A program made the translations under genes and the position numbers. A stretch of 64,000 nucleotides of DNA from Paraspadella gotoi (Eukaryota > Chaetognatha): assembly GCA_051294375.1 (NCBI GenBank), contig CM119263.1, positions 22,470,833 through 22,534,832 on the forward strand, in the 5' to 3' direction. Each line of letters starts with the position of its first letter. Positions within the stretch are counted from its first letter, which is position 1. Shown one piece after another: positions 12,920 to 21,890 of this stretch. Under the pieces are notes generated by a model that saw nothing but the letters and a program-made list of their open reading frames with translations, was not told the DNA's origin and did no database searches.

Positions 12920-13667
12920 CCCTGGATGAACCCTCAACGTCGGGTCTTCCGTCTTGGGTTGCTCCGTCGGGTGAAATAATTCTCCTCCCTGCGTCCCCCA
13001 CCCAAGTTCCCAAAAAGTTCATCATTTGTTGATAAAAAACGTCACGTGAACCAAAAATTTAAAGCGAGTGGACCGGAAACTGCGTTAGGATCTGATCAGT
13101 GTTTATATTTTAAATTGAAGAGACAGTAATTAGTGATAAGTGTTAATGACAGAACCGTTCAATTTAAGCAGTCCCTGAGCTTCGGACCAGGCTGTAATAC
13201 CATGTTACAGGCGGGTTAAGCGCCCCGTCCCTCTTGACTGCCAGACGACTACCGGGCTAGAACCCCGGACCTTTGGGTTGGGAGGCGAAAGACTTGCCTC
13301 CGGCACCAATGGCCGCTGATGAACGGGCGGTTGATTTTAGTCCATCATAAAATGTGATATATACGTAGATTAAGAATATTAATGTTTTTTTAAAGCTGTT
13401 TAAAGCGGTCAAAAGTAAAATCGAGAGAGAGAGAGATCGAGTTCGAAAGAAAGGCTCATTTGGCGTAAAGAAGGAGAGCAGGAGACTTTTTTCCGTAAAA
13501 TGAGAATTTCAGAGATTCGTGCGTAAAGATGTCGATCGATTGAAAATCCGAAGTCATTATGGAAATACAGATTTCTAAGATTGCACAGTCTTCTGAAGAG
13601 CAAATTGATTAATCCAATCCTAAGTGATTTTTAAAAACTCTTCACCTTCTCCGTTAACCCCCCTCCC

Positions 13668-13699
<32 letters not shown>

Positions 13700-15885
13700 G
13701 TTCTTGGAGACTTTATGTGCGAAAGTGTTTTATGTATAAAAGATAAAAGATAAATGATTATCTCATTTACGACTCTGATAAATAGTACAAAGATCACATA
13801 TATTATTTTGGCTTACGTAAAAGTAATACGATGATGATTCATAGGTCCGTGGACGCCTTTTTTATCATATATATATTATNNNNNNNNNNTACCGCAGAAG
13901 CGAAGAGAGATTTACAATTTTTTATTTCGTTAAAACCATGAACAATTCAAATTATAAATAAATTAGGTCATCCGAAAATTGTTCGCTTGTTGAGTTGTTG
14001 AGGTTATACGTTATATGAACGTCAGTTTAGCCGAGATTTATCCGGAAATAAAGCGGATATTTAAAACCGAGGTGAGCCGCGACGAGGCATCAATTATTTA
14101 TCCTCGTTCTAAATTCACCGAAAAATATCTTTCCCAACGCTTTCACGATCCCACATTCACGGTCGGAGTGAACAAGATTTTAAAGGCGGAATGGGCGTCG
14201 AAAATTCGTGAATTAAATTCGACATTCGATTCACAAACATCAAACTTTAAACTCTTCGTCGTCGTCGGTTCTAAAGAGACAAAATGAAAGGCCATTCAGT
14301 CAGTGAGTTCAACGAACGATTGATGTGAGATCGATGTTCACATTTAATGGTACCCGTGAGATCTCTTTAATACTGTGCGCCGAATTGGTTGGTATGGAAT
14401 TTTTTTTTTCGATGAACTGATCAAATTTGTTATGTGTTAATTGTTATTTGTTATTTGTTAATTTATTTGAATAAATTGTGAAACGTTCTCCTTTCATGAA
14501 ACATCGTGAATCATGTCTTTCTTTAAAATATTCACCTTGAGTAACATTTCTGTAAAAAAATCCCAACTTATAAAATCTTAATTATCATTTTTCCCCTTTT
14601 TTAAATCATCGCGAAAATAAAAAAAATCTTCCCTCCGTCCTGATTTCCTCAAACACCTGTCGACGGCGATGGCGCACAGGTGCAGCGTGGAGGCGGTGCT
14701 GAAGAAGATGTCCGACGCCAACCAGAATTTGCAGAAGATGGGACCGAGCGGCGCCCAGACTCTCGCCGGCGACAGCGTGAGTTGGGAGGCGTTGAAGCTC
14801 ATGGCGAGGATTGCCACGAGAAGATCGCGAAGGCGAGGGACACGATGAAGAACTGGATTTGAGGGGGGGGGTTTGGAGGGAGAAGGGGGTAAAAGGAGAG
14901 GAGGAGGGGAGGGGAGATAAGGAGATAGAGAAGAGGAGAAGAGGAGAGGAGGAATAATAGAGGGAGTAGATAGAGAAAGCGGAACAGAGAGTGGGGGAGA
15001 GATTTAGGGACAAAGTGAGCGGGGACAAAGTGGAGGAGGGGAAAAGTGGGAGAAGTGAAGCAGAAGAGAAGGAGGGAAGAAAGGAAGATTAGAGAGAGAG
15101 AGAAGGAGGTCGTAAAGGGAATAGGAGGGGAGGATAGAGTGAGAAGGGAAAGGAAAAAGGGAAGGGAAGGAAAATGAGTCAAAAATCAAGCGACGACATC
15201 GGAGAGAATCGAAACTCGTGGTTGAGTTCGTGACGCAAGGATGCGCGAAGACTCGAGTCCATGTGAGATACTATGATGGGGATGAAAGGAGGAAGAAATG
15301 GGTGAGAAACACATCTGTAAATATAAGCGAAAAAAATGTAAACTGAGGACGATAGCGAGGAAAGATGGTTGAAAAAAGAGAGAAAAAAAAAAGGAAAATA
15401 ACAAGCGCATCAAAGAAAAAGATAAAAAAATTAGTAGAAATGAAAAGGGAAGAAAAAATAAAGAAGATAGATAAAGAAAGAAAAGAGGAGAAGAAATAAA
15501 AATAGCAAAAGAAGATGGAAAAGGAAAGCGAGGAGAGAGAGAGAAAAGGAAAGAAAAGGAAAGAAAAGGAAAGGCGATTGAGAAGAGAGACGACGGATGC
15601 GTTTCGTTTTCGCTTTCATGTCGAAACCATCGGTTTTAAATCATCGCTATTTCGGGTTCCCATTCGAAGGAACTGGATCTTTCGGATCACCTTGACATCA
15701 AATTAGATCACAGAGATCACTCTGACCCGAACTCCCTTAAAAAGTAAACATCATCACCGCTTGAATTGGCTTTCCCCCTCGGGCCACAAGTTTTCACTTC
15801 CTAATAAACAAAAGGGAAATAAGCGGCTTGCGTTCTATCTTCTCCCTCCACCCACTGCCCACTAAGGTTTGGTCTTTCTTTCTTT

Positions 15886-15977
<92 letters not shown>

Positions 15978-16575
15978 TCCTTTTCAATTTAAATCCATTT
16001 TCTGTATCTATCCATCTATCGATCCCTTTATCTATCCATCTATTCATCCAACTATCCATCCATCTATCAAAAACCCATCCATTGCCCGTTGGGCAATTTT
16101 CTCTCACCCGTCAGTATAATTCCTCTTTTTTTACGAAACGCCCGCAAATGTCTATCATATCCCACCCCCACGGGGCATCCTTTTCCACCCCCACCGTCCC
16201 CCCAAACACTCCGTCAACCCCCCTGATCCCCCCGCCCTCAAAACCACCCACGTTTGTCTTGGACCGCAGCCTCAAGTTCTTGTAGACGGCGAAAATGACG
16301 AGAAGATTGCCGCAGACGCTGGCCAGGATGATGATGAGAAAGCAGGCGGTGATGAAGACGAGCAGCGCCGTCGGCTTCGACGACACCGCGTCCTCGAGAG
16401 GATGGTGGAGGCTGAAGTTGGAGGCGGTGTCGTTGGAGGAGGCGAGGAAGGGAGGAAAGGAGGCGGAGGGGGAGGAGTAGATGGAGGAGGCGGTGCCGCC
16501 CGCCGAGTCGGCCGCGGAAGGGAAATCGTTCGGCTCGCGGGCGATGAAATTGTTTGAAGAATTTATGGTCGTCAT
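7212..16575 (-). CDS. Biogenic-amine GPCR, six coding exons, beta-octopamine-receptor-like
   Basis: This is a class A GPCR of the plasma membrane, expected to bind a biogenic amine and signal through G proteins. The coding join on the minus strand is 16575-16252, 14852-14657, 10693-10361, 8167-8062, 7844-7703 and 7500-7212. Introns are 1399, 3963, 2193, 217 and 202 bp, all GT..AG with compatible phases. Visible landmarks are the TM1 GN pair, the TM3 Cys and the ASD aspartate (amine counter-ion), DR at the exon 2/3 junction, TM5 [11 protein letters not shown]6 CWLPFF, and TM7 [14 protein letters not shown]. The FNAS after TM2, WIPC in TM5, EANRQE after TM5, and [17 protein letters not shown] resemble protostome beta-adrenergic-like octopamine receptors; other amine receptors are possible. 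One indel in exon 2 and four in exon 3 break the literal frame; with these allowed for, the product is about 462 residues. The flanking conservation suggests sequence error. A recent pseudogene is the alternative. Confidence 0.88.
7703..7844 (-). CDS. Amine receptor exon 5: end of ICL3 and TM6
   Basis: The acceptor TTTCCCTTTCTCCAG starts the exon and ACGTG/GTGAGG ends it. After a short Ser/Gly/Arg-rich stretch the frame gives [19 protein letters not shown], the basic, G-protein-facing end of ICL3, then [12 protein letters not shown], the TM6 toggle region with Cys 6.47, Trp 6.48 and Pro 6.50. The combination [14 protein letters not shown] followed by a Trp-Tyr pair is typical of beta-type octopamine receptors. 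The last Trp codon is split, TG from this exon and G from exon 6. The frame is intact. Confidence 0.9.
8062..8167 (-). CDS. Amine receptor exon 4: part of third intracellular loop
   Basis: The acceptor has a strong pyrimidine tract (TTTTTCTTTCCTCCAG) and the donor is CGGA/GTGAGAAA. The 106-bp exon is open in one frame, 35 codons plus 1 nt, entered at phase 0 from exon 3 and leaving one base that completes Lys with exon 5. The peptide [20 protein letters not shown] then [15 protein letters not shown] is hydrophilic and unconserved, as expected for ICL3, so identification rests on the splice sites, phase and position between exons 3 and 5. No indel is required. Confidence 0.72.
9099..9157 (+). 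repeat. (GA)n microsatellite
   Basis: This is a pure GA tract of about 29 units in receptor intron 3. Confidence 0.95.
9718..9766 (+). repeat. SINE-like dispersed repeat, 3' end only (copy 3)
   Basis: TATTAAATGAATGGATAATT, TTTATATTGG and TTGTACCAATTTCATA match the 3' end of the family, followed by an AATAATAA tail. It lies in a receptor intron. Sequence from about 9440 upstream is GC-richer and could be the body of another subfamily. Confidence 0.65.
10221..10304. other. Assembly gap, 84 N
   Basis: Unknown bases lie in receptor intron 3, 57 bp from the indel-rich exon 3. Confidence 0.99.
10361..10693 (-). CDS. Amine receptor exon 3: ICL2, TM4, ECL2, TM5, four apparent indels
   Basis: The acceptor TCTCAAAG is followed by ATACATGGCC, completing Arg and giving Tyr-Met-Ala of a DRYMA motif. 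Four frame changes are then needed. An extra base lies in the run at 10683-10685, before [17 protein letters not shown]. Another extra base is near 10629-10634, before [19 protein letters not shown] third is near 10550-10556, after SDVYTPR. One base is missing near 10436-10442, after FWIPCIIM. The net correction gives 331 nt, which is 1 nt plus 110 codons and fits both neighbouring phases. The ECL2 Cys (DIRSCDL) and the TM5 pair SS with Thr and FWIP are present. The tail [15 protein letters not shown] resembles the start of ICL3 in beta-octopamine receptors. The donor GAGG/GTGAGG is good. The exon lies 57 bp from an 84-N gap, so the patch may simply be unpolished. Confidence 0.82.
10792..10795 (-). 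terminator. Pol III TTTT terminator of the tRNA-Tyr-like gene
   Basis: Four Ts on the minus strand begin 5 nt past the tRNA 3' end, the usual position and length for a Pol III stop. Confidence 0.5.
10800..10891 (-). tRNA. tRNA-Tyr(GTA)-like gene with intron, possibly a pseudogene
   Basis: On the minus strand the ends pair as a 7-bp acceptor stem (CCCTCGA with TCGAGGG). An A box (TAGCTCAGTAGA), the anticodon context ACTGTA, an apparent intron of about 20 nt after the anticodon, and a perfect B box (GGTTCGAATCC) follow in order. Intron-bearing tRNA-Tyr is the rule in eukaryotes. A Pol III TTTT terminator lies 5 nt beyond the 3' end. Weak points are a shortened D loop without the usual GG and a T stem with two mismatches. 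It lies in the intron between receptor exons 2 and 3, same strand, 107 nt before the exon 3 acceptor. That patch also holds indels in exon 3, so the defects may be sequence errors. Confidence 0.62.
12486..12517 (+). repeat. (CT)n microsatellite
   Basis: This is a CT tract of about 16 units in receptor intron 2. Confidence 0.9.
12701..12734 (+). repeat. (TC)n microsatellite
   Basis: About 17 units. It faces the (GA)n tract at 12826-12917, so the two can pair as a hairpin. Confidence 0.9.
12826..12917 (+). repeat. Interrupted (GA)n microsatellite
   Basis: About 90 bp of GA with short interruptions. Confidence 0.9.
13165..13335 (-). repeat. Possible tRNA-derived SINE or degraded tRNA-like repeat
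   Basis: The minus strand carries GGTTCTAGCCC, close to a Pol III B box, inside a CCGGGGTTCTAGCCCGG palindrome-like arm. This lies in a GC-rich island about 170 bp long within AT-rich intron sequence. A clear A box is missing and there is only one copy here, so the class is uncertain. Confidence 0.3.
13670..13695 (+). repeat. (CT)n microsatellite
   Basis: This is a short CT tract in receptor intron 2. Confidence 0.85.
13880..13889. other. Assembly gap, 10 N
   Basis: Ten unknown bases in receptor intron 2. Confidence 0.99.
14015..14287 (+). CDS. Unrecognised 90-codon open frame inside receptor intron 2
   Basis: The frame starts [20 protein letters not shown] and has balanced composition, with no homopolymers or triplet runs, unlike the other open frames of the window. 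It has no signal peptide, membrane segment or motif that I recognise. It is antisense to the receptor. A strong donor-like GAG/GTGAGC occurs within it (near 14070), and TATA-like sequence is not evident. It could be a small gene, an exon of a gene on the plus strand, a relic of a mobile element, or chance. Confidence 0.25.
   Translation: MNVSLAEIYPEIKRIFKTEVSRDEASIIYPRSKFTEKYLSQRFHDPTFTVGVNKILKAEWASKIRELNSTFDSQTSNFKLFVVVGSKETK
14657..14852 (-). CDS. Amine receptor exon 2: TM2-TM3, one apparent 1-bp deletion
   Basis: The acceptor CAG precedes TTCTTCATCG, giving FFIVSLAFA in phase 0. At about 14826-14828 the frame then breaks, exactly at the codon for the conserved TM2 aspartate (2.50). The next frame reads [15 protein letters not shown] and runs cleanly to TM3: [18 protein letters not shown], then HLCAIAVDR. 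Adding one base makes the exon 197 bp, or 65 codons plus 2 nt, matching the next exon's phase. The TM3 Cys (disulphide partner) and the ASD aspartate (amine binding) are present. The donor AG/GTGTTT splits the Arg codon of the DRY motif. The acceptor has a poly-C tract. Read literally, the exon would stop 17 codons in. Confidence 0.85.
15873..15980 (+). repeat. (TTTC)n microsatellite
   Basis: About 27 TTTC units lie in receptor intron 1, followed by an ATCC/ATCT-rich stretch at 16005-16080. Both produce long Ser/Phe frames that are not genes. Confidence 0.95.
16252..16575 (-). CDS. Amine receptor exon 1: start codon, extracellular N-terminus and TM1
   Basis: This exon carries 108 codons in phase 0. 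The N-terminus (residues 1-69) is rich in Ser, Asn and Ala and has three N-glycosylation sequons, NSS at 5, NDT at 48 and NFS at 53, as expected of an extracellular domain without a signal peptide. TM1 follows at about residues 69-97 with the class A CGN motif (Asn is position 1.50). It ends in the loop [10 protein letters not shown], after which the donor GTGGGT cuts exactly where many amine receptors have TN followed by the TM2 sequence. The start at 16575 is the first Met of the frame and gives a normal N-terminal length. No indel is needed. The donor lies about 270 bp from a long (TTTC)n tract. Confidence 0.88.
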
Positions 16576-16927
16576 CTCGGAAGCCCGTGAGGAGGAAGGG
16601 AGGGAGGGAGGGAGGAGGAGGTGGTGGGAGTGGCTGGGGTGGAAGTGTTCGTCGTAGATGGTCGATGGTCGCCTTGTTTAGTCGGTGGTTGTTTTTTGTT
16701 GTTGTTTGTCTTTTTCTGGTAGTTACCGTCGACGACGCTGTGAGTTTCTTCTTTTACGTCATTGCGAGACTTTGTTTGAGAAAAGAATCTTCGATGGTTA
16801 GATGTTGTCTCTGTAAACGTTGTAGTCCTGGCTGTAGTTCTGGCTGTAGTTGTCGCAGTAGTCCTCGCTGTAGTCGTTGCTTTAGTCGTCGTGAATAGGT
16901 TGGGCGATGGTTTTTAATTCGTTTCGT
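16576..16927 (-). other. Probable 5'UTR of the amine receptor, with upstream acceptor
   Basis: On the minus strand a good acceptor (CTATTTTCAG) ends at 16928, 352 nt upstream of the receptor start codon. The sequence between is rich in imperfect ACTACAGC and GACGAC repeats (16800-16890) and a GGGA-type purine/pyrimidine tract (16595-16620). It therefore probably represents the 5' part of exon 1, implying at least one further noncoding exon upstream. No promoter element can be identified with confidence. Confidence 0.45.
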
Positions 16928-18064
16928 CTGAAAATAGAATTGAAGGAAATTAAATTAAAAAGGAAAGAAAATCAGAAACTTTAATTGGAATCCTTAATTG
17001 AAATTCTACAATCTCCGCGCGGAATAATTAGCCCGCAAAAATCTTTCGGTGCTGTGGTTAAGACCCTTCCGCTCCCCAGAACAAAAAAAATAAATACAAT
17101 AAATAAAAATAAATAAATACAATAAATAAATACATGCCAAATACAAGGCGTAACAATTTCACAACATTTCTCTGAGGCAAAGGATTATTATTTACCCATT
17201 ATATTTCGATTAATCACATTTTTTTTTCTCGTAGTCAGGCGCTGATAACTTAATTTACTTTAATTTGGTTACAACGATATGGTGAAAACCGAAATATCTT
17301 ATGTCGCCAGAAAAATTATCGATTCTTTAAGGTTATGCTATTTTTTGGACGCTACGTAAATTTTCATAGCGAAAAACAGCTTTTTTTTTCAACGACGAAA
17401 AAACTTGGAATATAAACAAAAAATAACGAAGAAGAGAGATTTAAAAAGTTCCTGATCAGAATACGGAGTTGATCAGCGGATCATTTTTAAAAAAAATGAA
17501 TTCATGAAAAAATGGGGAAAACTTAATCTCCGGATCAATTTGAAATTTATGAGGACACGGAGAAAATCTTTTGGAAAAGATAATTCAGATCCTTTCTTCT
17601 TCAAAGCATAAAAACGACGAGGAATGGAGTAATATTTTTTTTTTAAATTCAAGAGACCGAGAGTATAGTGTGTCGCACTGATGATATGTGGATGATATGT
17701 GGATGATATGTGGATATCGCACACGGCTAGTGTGCCAACTGCTCAAAGAGTCCGGGAGACGTTGCCGAATTTAGTAGTTTATCTCAATTGATAGTAATAC
17801 CTTAACACAATCACACACAATTCGACCTCGGATACAAATTGATGAATTAAATTGTCGCTATTTCGTTTTTAACTTAAAAAAAATGACCTTGAATCAAAAG
17901 CAGGAAATGAAAAAAATGAGGCGATCGTAAAGCAAAAGGAGGCGAAACGAGGAAAAACATCAAGGTCACACGCGCTTCTATTTATTTCCGTTAGACGCCA
18001 AAAAAAGAAAAAAAAAGAAAAAGAAGTTTTGACGTTGACGGTCGAATTCTCTTTGATTTCCGTG

Positions 18065-18275
18065 ATTGGCGGCGATTCGTTCGAGAGAATCGGGGATTGG
18101 CTCTTGGGATAGGAGCGGGAATTGGTTTTAGGGAATCAAAGCGGTGATTGGTTCTAGGGAATCGAAGTGGGAATTGGTTTTAGGGTATCTAAATGGAGAT
18201 TGGTTTGGGTATCGGAGCGGTGATTGATCTGGGGATCACAACGGGGATTGGTTAGGGGGGTTGGAGGGATTGGTT
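18065..18275 (+). repeat. 26-bp minisatellite carrying ATTGG in each unit
   Basis: ATTGG recurs at 18065, 18096, 18121, 18147, 18173, 18199, 18247 and 18269, with a degenerate unit at 18223. Spacing is 22-31 bp, around a GATTGGTTTTAGGGAATCGA core. Confidence 0.8.
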
Positions 18276-21200
18276 TGGGGATATAGATGTGATTAGTTTG
18301 AGGTATTTGAGCGGTGATGGTTGGAGGTACTTGGTATGAGGAAAAGGTTTGAGTGATCAAATCAGTTATAGGTTTGGGGAATTAAAGCGGGGAATTGTTT
18401 GGGGGATCGGAGCGGGTCTGGGGTTCGCCTTTTTTTTCTCCGACCATTTTCGTCTGAGTCTTAACGAGGTCAGGACAGATGGCGGGTACGACATTCTCTC
18501 CACTCTAAAACTCATCCATCATTCATTTCTTTTTCCCTTCGATTTTTTTCCGTCGATTTATGTTCGATTTCGCGCCGAATGAGAGAAAAAAAAACAATGA
18601 AAAAAAAATTATATGTATATATCAGTAATTATCTAGGCACGGATCGTCGACCGAGGCCACAAAGGGCGAAGACAAATGATTCGTCGTGTTCTAAAATATA
18701 TGATGTCTACAGAAATATAGTTTGTTAAAATGAAAATAATATTGTTAGCGAAAAAAATCGATCGCTCCTTCAATCAATTTTCGAATATTTTTTCATTATT
18801 CGTTTTGAATTAGAGTTTATGGTTGCAACATAGTTTATTCACTATTCATTTAATACTGTCTTCTTTATTTTATCTCTTTCTTCTACTATATTCTTATGTG
18901 CCCAAAAAAATGTACAGGTATGCGACTCGAAATTCCCGCAAATTCCTTGTCCCATCCTTCGCCTTCACGCTTCTTTGCATTTATCGGCCTGGGACTCCCT
19001 TGGTTCAAAAATTCTGTAGATTCGGATTTTTTTTTCATGACGACTCGACACTCATCCCACCTGGGACCCGTTTTGTTACTCACTCGCCCATGACCCTACC
19101 TATAACTGATGGGGCCGAGAGAAATGACATCTTCTCATCACTCCTCATTCACAGACGACGTTTTCCAAACCGTCGTCACCCGGACAACCACATTTACCCA
19201 CCACCCTCATGAACTCATCTCTCTCCCCGGGAGAGCTCGTTGGCGAAGTTAATGGCCCGAGATAAGGGGGAAAAACCCTGTTTCTAGTTTTTACGAATTC
19301 CGCTTTTAACGAAGTCCAACGACTCCGTTATCTCTGTTGAAGAAGTCTTTTTTTTTTTTCGAGCGCTCTCAATTTTAATATTCGGACTTTGATTCCGCCA
19401 TTTTTTTATCGTTAGGGGCGACCTCTCGGGAGAAAAATCTAGGGTGACGACGAAGACGACGAAGACGATGTCGATAGGCGCTGAAATCGATGCGAAATCG
19501 CGGAGATTTTGCAAGTCGTTGTCCTTGTACAATGTACATGGGTCCATGGGTCAGAAACTTACGCAATTTGCTGAGCGCTACTCCTAAAGTCCTAATATTC
19601 GTATGTAAATGTAAAGAAAAAAAAAGATACTCAACGAACGACGCGAACGAAAGCGTTTTCCCTCCAAAAATTCGTTTTTCTTTCGTTCGACTTTGTACTC
19701 GAATCGGTGGGAGGAAGTCTTAAAAAAAGGGGAACGCAACGCGGACCGATTGCTCGGGGCTTCATGAAGTGAAGAAAATGGGTTGAACTCTGACCTCTCG
19801 CGAGTCGAATTTGTGACTTTAGCGAGCGGAAGAAGAAAGCAAAAAGGAAATCTAGTTGAATATAATCATAAACCTAAACAAACCAATAACAGCTACGTAT
19901 AACCTTGTCAACATATTTTTGACGGCGACGTTTGCAAACCGTTTTACTCAAATACGCATTCCCGGAAAATCGAAGCGCAAGTAGACAATACAAGTGAAAA
20001 AAAAAGAACAATGGAGGGTTTTCGTATCAAATTAGTTTATTCGCTTTCCCTCGCCAACTGTCGCTTTTCCCACAGAAAAGTCAACGATTAGGGCTTCAAC
20101 CAATCGCGAATTGACAAAAACTGTGAGGCGACAATTGCAATTGCAACTACAACTGCAATAAAACGCTCATTGCTTGACAAATATCACATGACAAAACATT
20201 AATCATAAAAGATATTCTTCCGCCTCTCAAAAAAAAATAGAAAGTTTTTCGTCTTTGGTCAAGATTGGGTCATTTTCTTCGCCAACGTAATCCTGGTCTA
20301 TTTTCGTATCGCGACGGTTTCCTCAACTCGACCACGGACCAGATTTTCCGCCCAGAACTTACTGCCAACTGCCCACTTCCAACTGCTCACTTCCAACTGC
20401 TCAGTGTTCAGTCCCCGATCTCTAAGTCCCCGCTCGATCCCAAACCGAAAATTCCCCGACCGAGCCGACCCCGTTCCCCTTTTCCTTTCCGCATCTCCGA
20501 TTTCCAGTCTTGGGCGACGAGTCTCACCTGACAACTTTCCCAGTCCCCCAGTCCCCATCTCTCTCTGATCCCCCCCTATCCCTGAGTCCCCGCGCTCGGA
20601 AGGCCAAAAAAGCCCGGGGAATAAAACCGTCGCGATGTTAATGGCGCTGATTTATGGGGAATCGGTCCTCGGAGATTCGAAGGCGGCGCCGATCGACGCC
20701 GCCTGTTGCCAGCGGCGTCGGCCGGTGATCGTCGGTCAACAAGTTTTATGGACATCGTTGCGTCTCTCTTTTTATTCCTTGGAATCGCATTAGCGATGGG
20801 TTATTGGTTTCCGGGTTAAGAATTCAAATTCTTATTTTCTTCTTATAAGAACTAGGTCAGAAAACCTTAGCAGCTAACGTAAATCATTAGATAATAAAAA
20901 TTCGACTAAATTACCATTTTCCTTTAAATACAAAATTTGAACATAGAGTATTTTTGAACGACACAAGAAAAAGAATTGATTTAAAATCAATGTGCTATTT
21001 AGCGAGGAAGTCTTGACGAATAAAACGTCCCCGAGAATGGTGAAAATAATGAAGAGAATAAAGGAAAGAACATTGAAGAGAATAATGAAGCGAATAATCA
21101 AGAGAATAATCTAAAGAATAATCAAGAGAATAATGGAGAGAAATTATCCTCCCCAGAAGTTACCCTTCTTCCCTCCCTCACCCCATTTCTCATCCCATCT

Positions 21201-21288
21201 TGAAATCTTCTTCAAATCGAGTCGGATGAACGACTTTTTTTTTCCGCCTACGCATTGAAACCGAAGTCGCTTCCTTCTCTCGCAAACA

Positions 21289-21890
21289 TCCCTTATCAAC
21301 TCTTTAATCCCTCATTCTTAGTCCCCAATCCCTTATCAACTCTTTAAACCTTCATCCTTAGTCCCCTATCCCTTATCTACTCTTTAATCTCTCATCCTTA
21401 GTCCCCTATCCCTTATCTACTCTTTAATCCCTCATCCTTAGTCCCAATCCCTTATCACTCTTTAATTCCTCATCCTTAGTCCCAATCCTTATCACTCTTT
21501 AATCTCTCATCCTTAGTCCCAATCCCTTATCTACTCTTTTAATCCTTATCCTTAGTTCCCTATCCCTTATCTACTCTTTAATCCTCATCCTTAGTCCCTA
21601 ATCCCTTATCAACTCTTTAATCCCTCATCCTTAGTCCTCAATCCCTTATCTTAACTCTTTAATCCCTCATCCTTAGTCCCCAATCCCTTATCTACTCTTT
21701 AATCTCTCATCCTTAGTCACCAATCCCTTATCAACTCTTTAATCCCTCATCCTTAGTCCCCAATCCCTTATCAACTCTTTAATCCCTCATCCTTAGTCCC
21801 CTATACCTTAAAAACTCTTTAATCCCTCATCCTTAGTCCCCTAACCCTTATCAACTCTTTAATTCCTCATCCTTAGTCCCCAATCCCCTA
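21289..21890 (+). repeat. 40-bp minisatellite, about 15 units
   Basis: Units read approximately CCCTTATCAACTCTTTAATC then CCTCATCCTTAGTCCCCAAT. Fifteen CTCTTTAA cores can be counted. Units differ by single substitutions and indels. Confidence 0.93.

Larger units (their letters stand above)
10892..14656. other. Receptor intron 2 contents
   Basis: It holds (GAC)n at 11559-11583, a 12-bp GACGACAGAAAC repeat at 11690-11735, a purine-rich stretch 11800-12130, several CT/GA tracts, a B-box-bearing repeat near 13.2 kb, a 10-N gap and one protein-like frame at 14015. Confidence 0.6.

Noticed and set aside
15862-16285. Ser/Phe or Lys/Glu-rich frames at the (TTTC)n tract
   Set aside because: Simple-repeat translation inside receptor intron 1.
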